Source: Arthrobacter citreus (GTDB lineage Bacteria > Bacillota > Bacilli > Bacillales > Bacillaceae_G). From it: a stretch of 64,000 bases of DNA. Under the pieces are notes generated by a model. That model searched no databases, was not told the DNA's origin, and saw nothing but the letters and a program-made list of their open reading frames with translations. The stretch is taken from positions 3,162,001 to 3,226,000 of the forward strand of contig CP053688.1 in NCBI GenBank assembly GCA_013200995.1, in the 5' to 3' direction. Positions 62,313-64,000 of the stretch are shown here, one piece after another; the stretch's first letter is position 1; each line of letters starts with the position of its first letter. The translations under genes were made by a program, and so were the position numbers.

Positions 62313-63308
62313 TTACTCCCCGCCTTCTAATGCTGTTTTAAATTGTTTTGGTAAATTATCGATTGCCCATAATAATGCAGGAACCGTACCTGTTGAAAAT
62401 GCGTTTGATGAATTCGTATCAAGAATTAATGATCTTCCATCAGCTACAGAAGGAATCTTCTGATAAAGTTTATTGTTAGTAATCTCTTTTGGATCAACAA
62501 AAATAGGTAATACAAGAGTAAGATCAGCGTTTAAAAGATCTAACTTTTCATCAGCAACTTTAATAAAGAAATTACCTTGTGCTAGTTTTTCAATCTCTTC
62601 TTTATTTTTGAAACCAAGTCGCGTTACAAAATCAACACGAGAATCTCCTTTTACGTATGCACCGAAACCTGAAGAATCGTAAGCACCAACTGCAACCGTT
62701 TTGCCTGCAAATTCAGGATTCGCTTTAGCAGCTTTATCAAATGCTACGTCTACATCCTTAAGAAGTTGTTCTCCTTTACTAACTTTACCAAGAGCTTGAG
62801 CAATCATTTGTACTTGTTCTTTAGTAGAAGTTAAATAGTTATCTCCATCTTTTGGAACTCCAACCGTTGGAGCAATTTCTGAAAGTCGTTTATATCGTTC
62901 TTCATCACCTGAAGATTTTACATCAAGAATTAAATCTGGTTTAAGTGAAGCAATTTTCTCGTAATCAAGTTCCATTGTACCAAGAAGAGTTGGTGACTTT
63001 TTATATGTACCTTTTAACCATGGTCCAACACCGTCTCCACCAAAAGCAAGCCAGTCACTTGCACCAATTGGTTCAACTCCAAGACTTAATGCAGTCTCTG
63101 CATCTCCCCAACCTAGAGCTACTACGCGCTTAGGATGTCCTTTGATTTCCACTTTACCAAATTTAGTATCGATTGTGACAGCGGATTCATTTGAAGACTT
63201 TTTATCAGACTTTTTACTTGAATCTGACGAACAGCCAACTAGTCCAATTATTAATAATAAAGACATTACAATCCCAAGTATTTTAGGCATTTTCATATTG
63301 CTAATCAT
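62313..63308 (-). CDS. Fe-siderophore substrate-binding lipoprotein
   Basis: 331 residues. The signal peptide ends in the lipobox LVGC, followed by a Ser/Lys/Asp linker (SSDSSKKSDKK). The class III binding fold carries HPKRVVALGWGDAETALSLG and PIGASDWLAFGG in lobe one, LKPDLILDVKSSG, and an FFIKVADEKL region. It captures ferric siderophore (hydroxamate or citrate type) at the membrane surface. It is the first gene of the operon, behind a Fur box and a good promoter. Confidence 0.92.
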   Translation of the reverse strand: MISNMKMPKILGIVMSLLLIIGLVGCSSDSSKKSDKKSSNESAVTIDTKFGKVEIKGHPKRVVALGWGDAETALSLGVEPIGASDWLAFGGDGVGPWLKGTYKKSPTLLGTMELDYEKIASLKPDLILDVKSSGDEERYKRLSEIAPTVGVPKDGDNYLTSTKEQVQMIAQALGKVSKGEQLLKDVDVAFDKAAKANPEFAGKTVAVGAYDSSGFGAYVKGDSRVDFVTRLGFKNKEEIEKLAQGNFFIKVADEKLDLLNADLTLVLPIFVDPKEITNNKLYQKIPSVADGRSLILDTNSSNAFSTGTVPALLWAIDNLPKQFKTALEGGE

Positions 63309-63338
63309 TTCTGTCTCTCCTTAATTTTTCGTTGATGT

Positions 63339-63353
63339 TGATAATCATTTTCA
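63339..63353 (-). promoter_or_regulatory. Fur box of the siderophore operon
   Basis: On the minus strand TGAAAATGATTATCA matches the 7-1-7 Fur consensus TGATAATNATTATCA at 13 of 14 defined bases. It lies just downstream of the -10, where bound Fur-Fe2+ would block transcription. Confidence 0.9.
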
Positions 63354-63360
63354 ATTATTT

Positions 63361-63388
63361 ATTATACTGGACCGAGAATCAATGTCAA
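63361..63388 (-). promoter_or_regulatory. Sigma-A promoter of the siderophore operon
   Basis: TTGACA (63388-63383), 16 nt, TATAAT (63366-63361) on the minus strand: perfect hexamers. The start point would lie around 63354, beside the Fur box. Confidence 0.85.
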
Positions 63389-63646
63389 TACATTTCACAG
63401 TTGATACTGAACTTTCAGAATTGTTGAGTTATCAATACACATTTAATAAATAAATCAAATCAATCAACTTTTTTTCATAACATATGTAATTAAGAATTAA
63501 CGTTTCATTTTATCTCATTATATTATAATAACATTTTTTCAAAATAAAAGTATTAAAAATTAACTAAAAAGACTACCCAGGAAGCAACAAATACTCTTTA
63601 ACTTACAAAGTTGGCTAATTCCCGCACATTACTTATTTAATACAAA
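63389..63646. other. Intergenic region, no gene seen
   Basis: About 260 nt of AT-rich DNA between the siderophore promoter and the telA terminator. I see no frame with a ribosome site and no repeat. Confidence 0.4.
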
Positions 63647-63678
63647 TAAAAGTCAATAGCTGTTTATCTACTGACTTC
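63647..63678 (-). terminator. Terminator of telA
   Basis: AGTCARTAG pairs with CTAYTGACT around an 8-nt loop, followed by TTTATT on the minus strand. Confidence 0.75.
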
Positions 63679-63700
63679 TATTAATTAGATGCAATAAAAT

Positions 63701-64000
63701 TTAGTTTCCTTGCTTAAGTTTAATGAAGTTTTCCTGAAGCTGCTCTAAGCGCAATTTACCTTGTTCGCGTTGAACTTTATTTTCTTCTTCAATCGCTTTC
63801 GTTTCTTGCATACCCTTCATAATGATATTCCAAGTCTCTTCCATCGTCTCAATTTTAATGCTAGGCGCACCTGATAATCTAGCAATATCAACACTTTGCT
63901 GTGAAATTGTATTTGCATTGCGTAATAATAATTCATTTGTTCTCTTGTCTAACTCATCCATCGATTGTGCTACTAAATTTTGTCTCTTTGCCGAAATCGC
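63701..64000 (-). CDS. telA: TelA family toxic anion resistance protein, C-terminal part
   Basis: The frame is open to the window edge (99 codons visible), so the ATG at 63961 is internal. The sequence AKRQNLVAQSMDELDKRTNE, then ANTISQQSVDIARLSGAPSIKIETM, then ETWNIIMKGMQETKAIEEENK matches the conserved C-terminus of TelA (YceH in B. subtilis), a helical protein tied to tellurite and cell-envelope stress resistance. The usual partner genes would lie beyond the window. Confidence 0.88.
   Translation of the reverse strand, partial: AISAKRQNLVAQSMDELDKRTNELLLRNANTISQQSVDIARLSGAPSIKIETMEETWNIIMKGMQETKAIEEENKVQREQGKLRLEQLQENFIKLKQGN

Overview
The window comes from a low-GC, Gram-positive, spore-forming Bacillaceae chromosome. 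The evidence is AT-rich intergenic DNA, strong AGGAGG-type ribosome binding sites, a SUF operon in the order C-D-S-U-B, a five-gene dlt operon, an S-box metNIQ operon, sporulation-linked genes (ytaF, yuzL), and clear FadR, Fur and TetR-type operators. Gene order from metN through the yusD/E/F-like genes, gcvH, a yusI-like gene, fadE-fadA-fadN and the fadM-like proline dehydrogenase follows the Bacillus subtilis yus region. The kynU-kynB-kynA cluster is more like the Bacillus cereus group. I do not assign a species.

Layout. 1-5.4 kb: partial TSUP permease, DinB-like protein, very large secreted subtilase with a C-terminal dockerin-like module. 5.8-11.0 kb: suf operon (Fe-S assembly). 11.3-13.8 kb: DUF2164 protein, secreted RsiV-like protein, secreted serine hydrolase. 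14.0-18.3 kb: dltXABCD (teichoic acid D-alanylation). 19-25.7 kb: hydroxyacid dehydrogenase, methionine importer under a SAM riboswitch, small redox and Toprim proteins, gcvH. 26-33.5 kb: fatty acid beta-oxidation operon with a FadR operator, yuzL, proline dehydrogenase, a small internally duplicated protein. 33.8-38.4 kb: FNT channel, GDSL esterase with an ABC-2 exporter, CDF metal exporter. 38.9-41.5 kb: tryptophan-to-anthranilate catabolism. 41.7-47.6 kb: two more ABC-2 exporters, one with a divergent TetR regulator and two palindromic operators. 48-57.9 kb: LOG protein, oxidoreductase, VOC proteins, glycine-rich repeat protein, ABC-F protein with a leader ORF and attenuator, methionine aminopeptidase, LD-carboxypeptidase, membrane proteins. 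58-63.3 kb: tatC and a Fur-controlled Fe-siderophore ABC importer. 63.7-64 kb: 3' end of telA.

The most unusual content is non-coding. (1) Three intergenic regions (about 20.1-20.3, 38.5-38.8 and 47.7-48.05 kb) hold arrays with a 21-bp period, built on the core TTGTTGATAT or TTGTTCATAA. They are joined by a shared leader like CGAACACTAWGTGAAC and are too regular to be chance. I know of no described class for them. (2) Three copies of a roughly 105-130 bp foldable element, with compensatory base changes in its stem, lie at 53.7, 58.0 and 59.0 kb; two of them bracket tatC. (3) A 53-codon leader ORF plus intrinsic terminator precedes the ABC-F gene and looks like ribosome-mediated attenuation. 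(4) A GC-rich element with imperfect inverted ends lies after the dlt operon, with a truncated relative at 11.8 kb.

All calls come from reading the sequence. No database search was run, so family names rest on recognised motifs, length and gene order.
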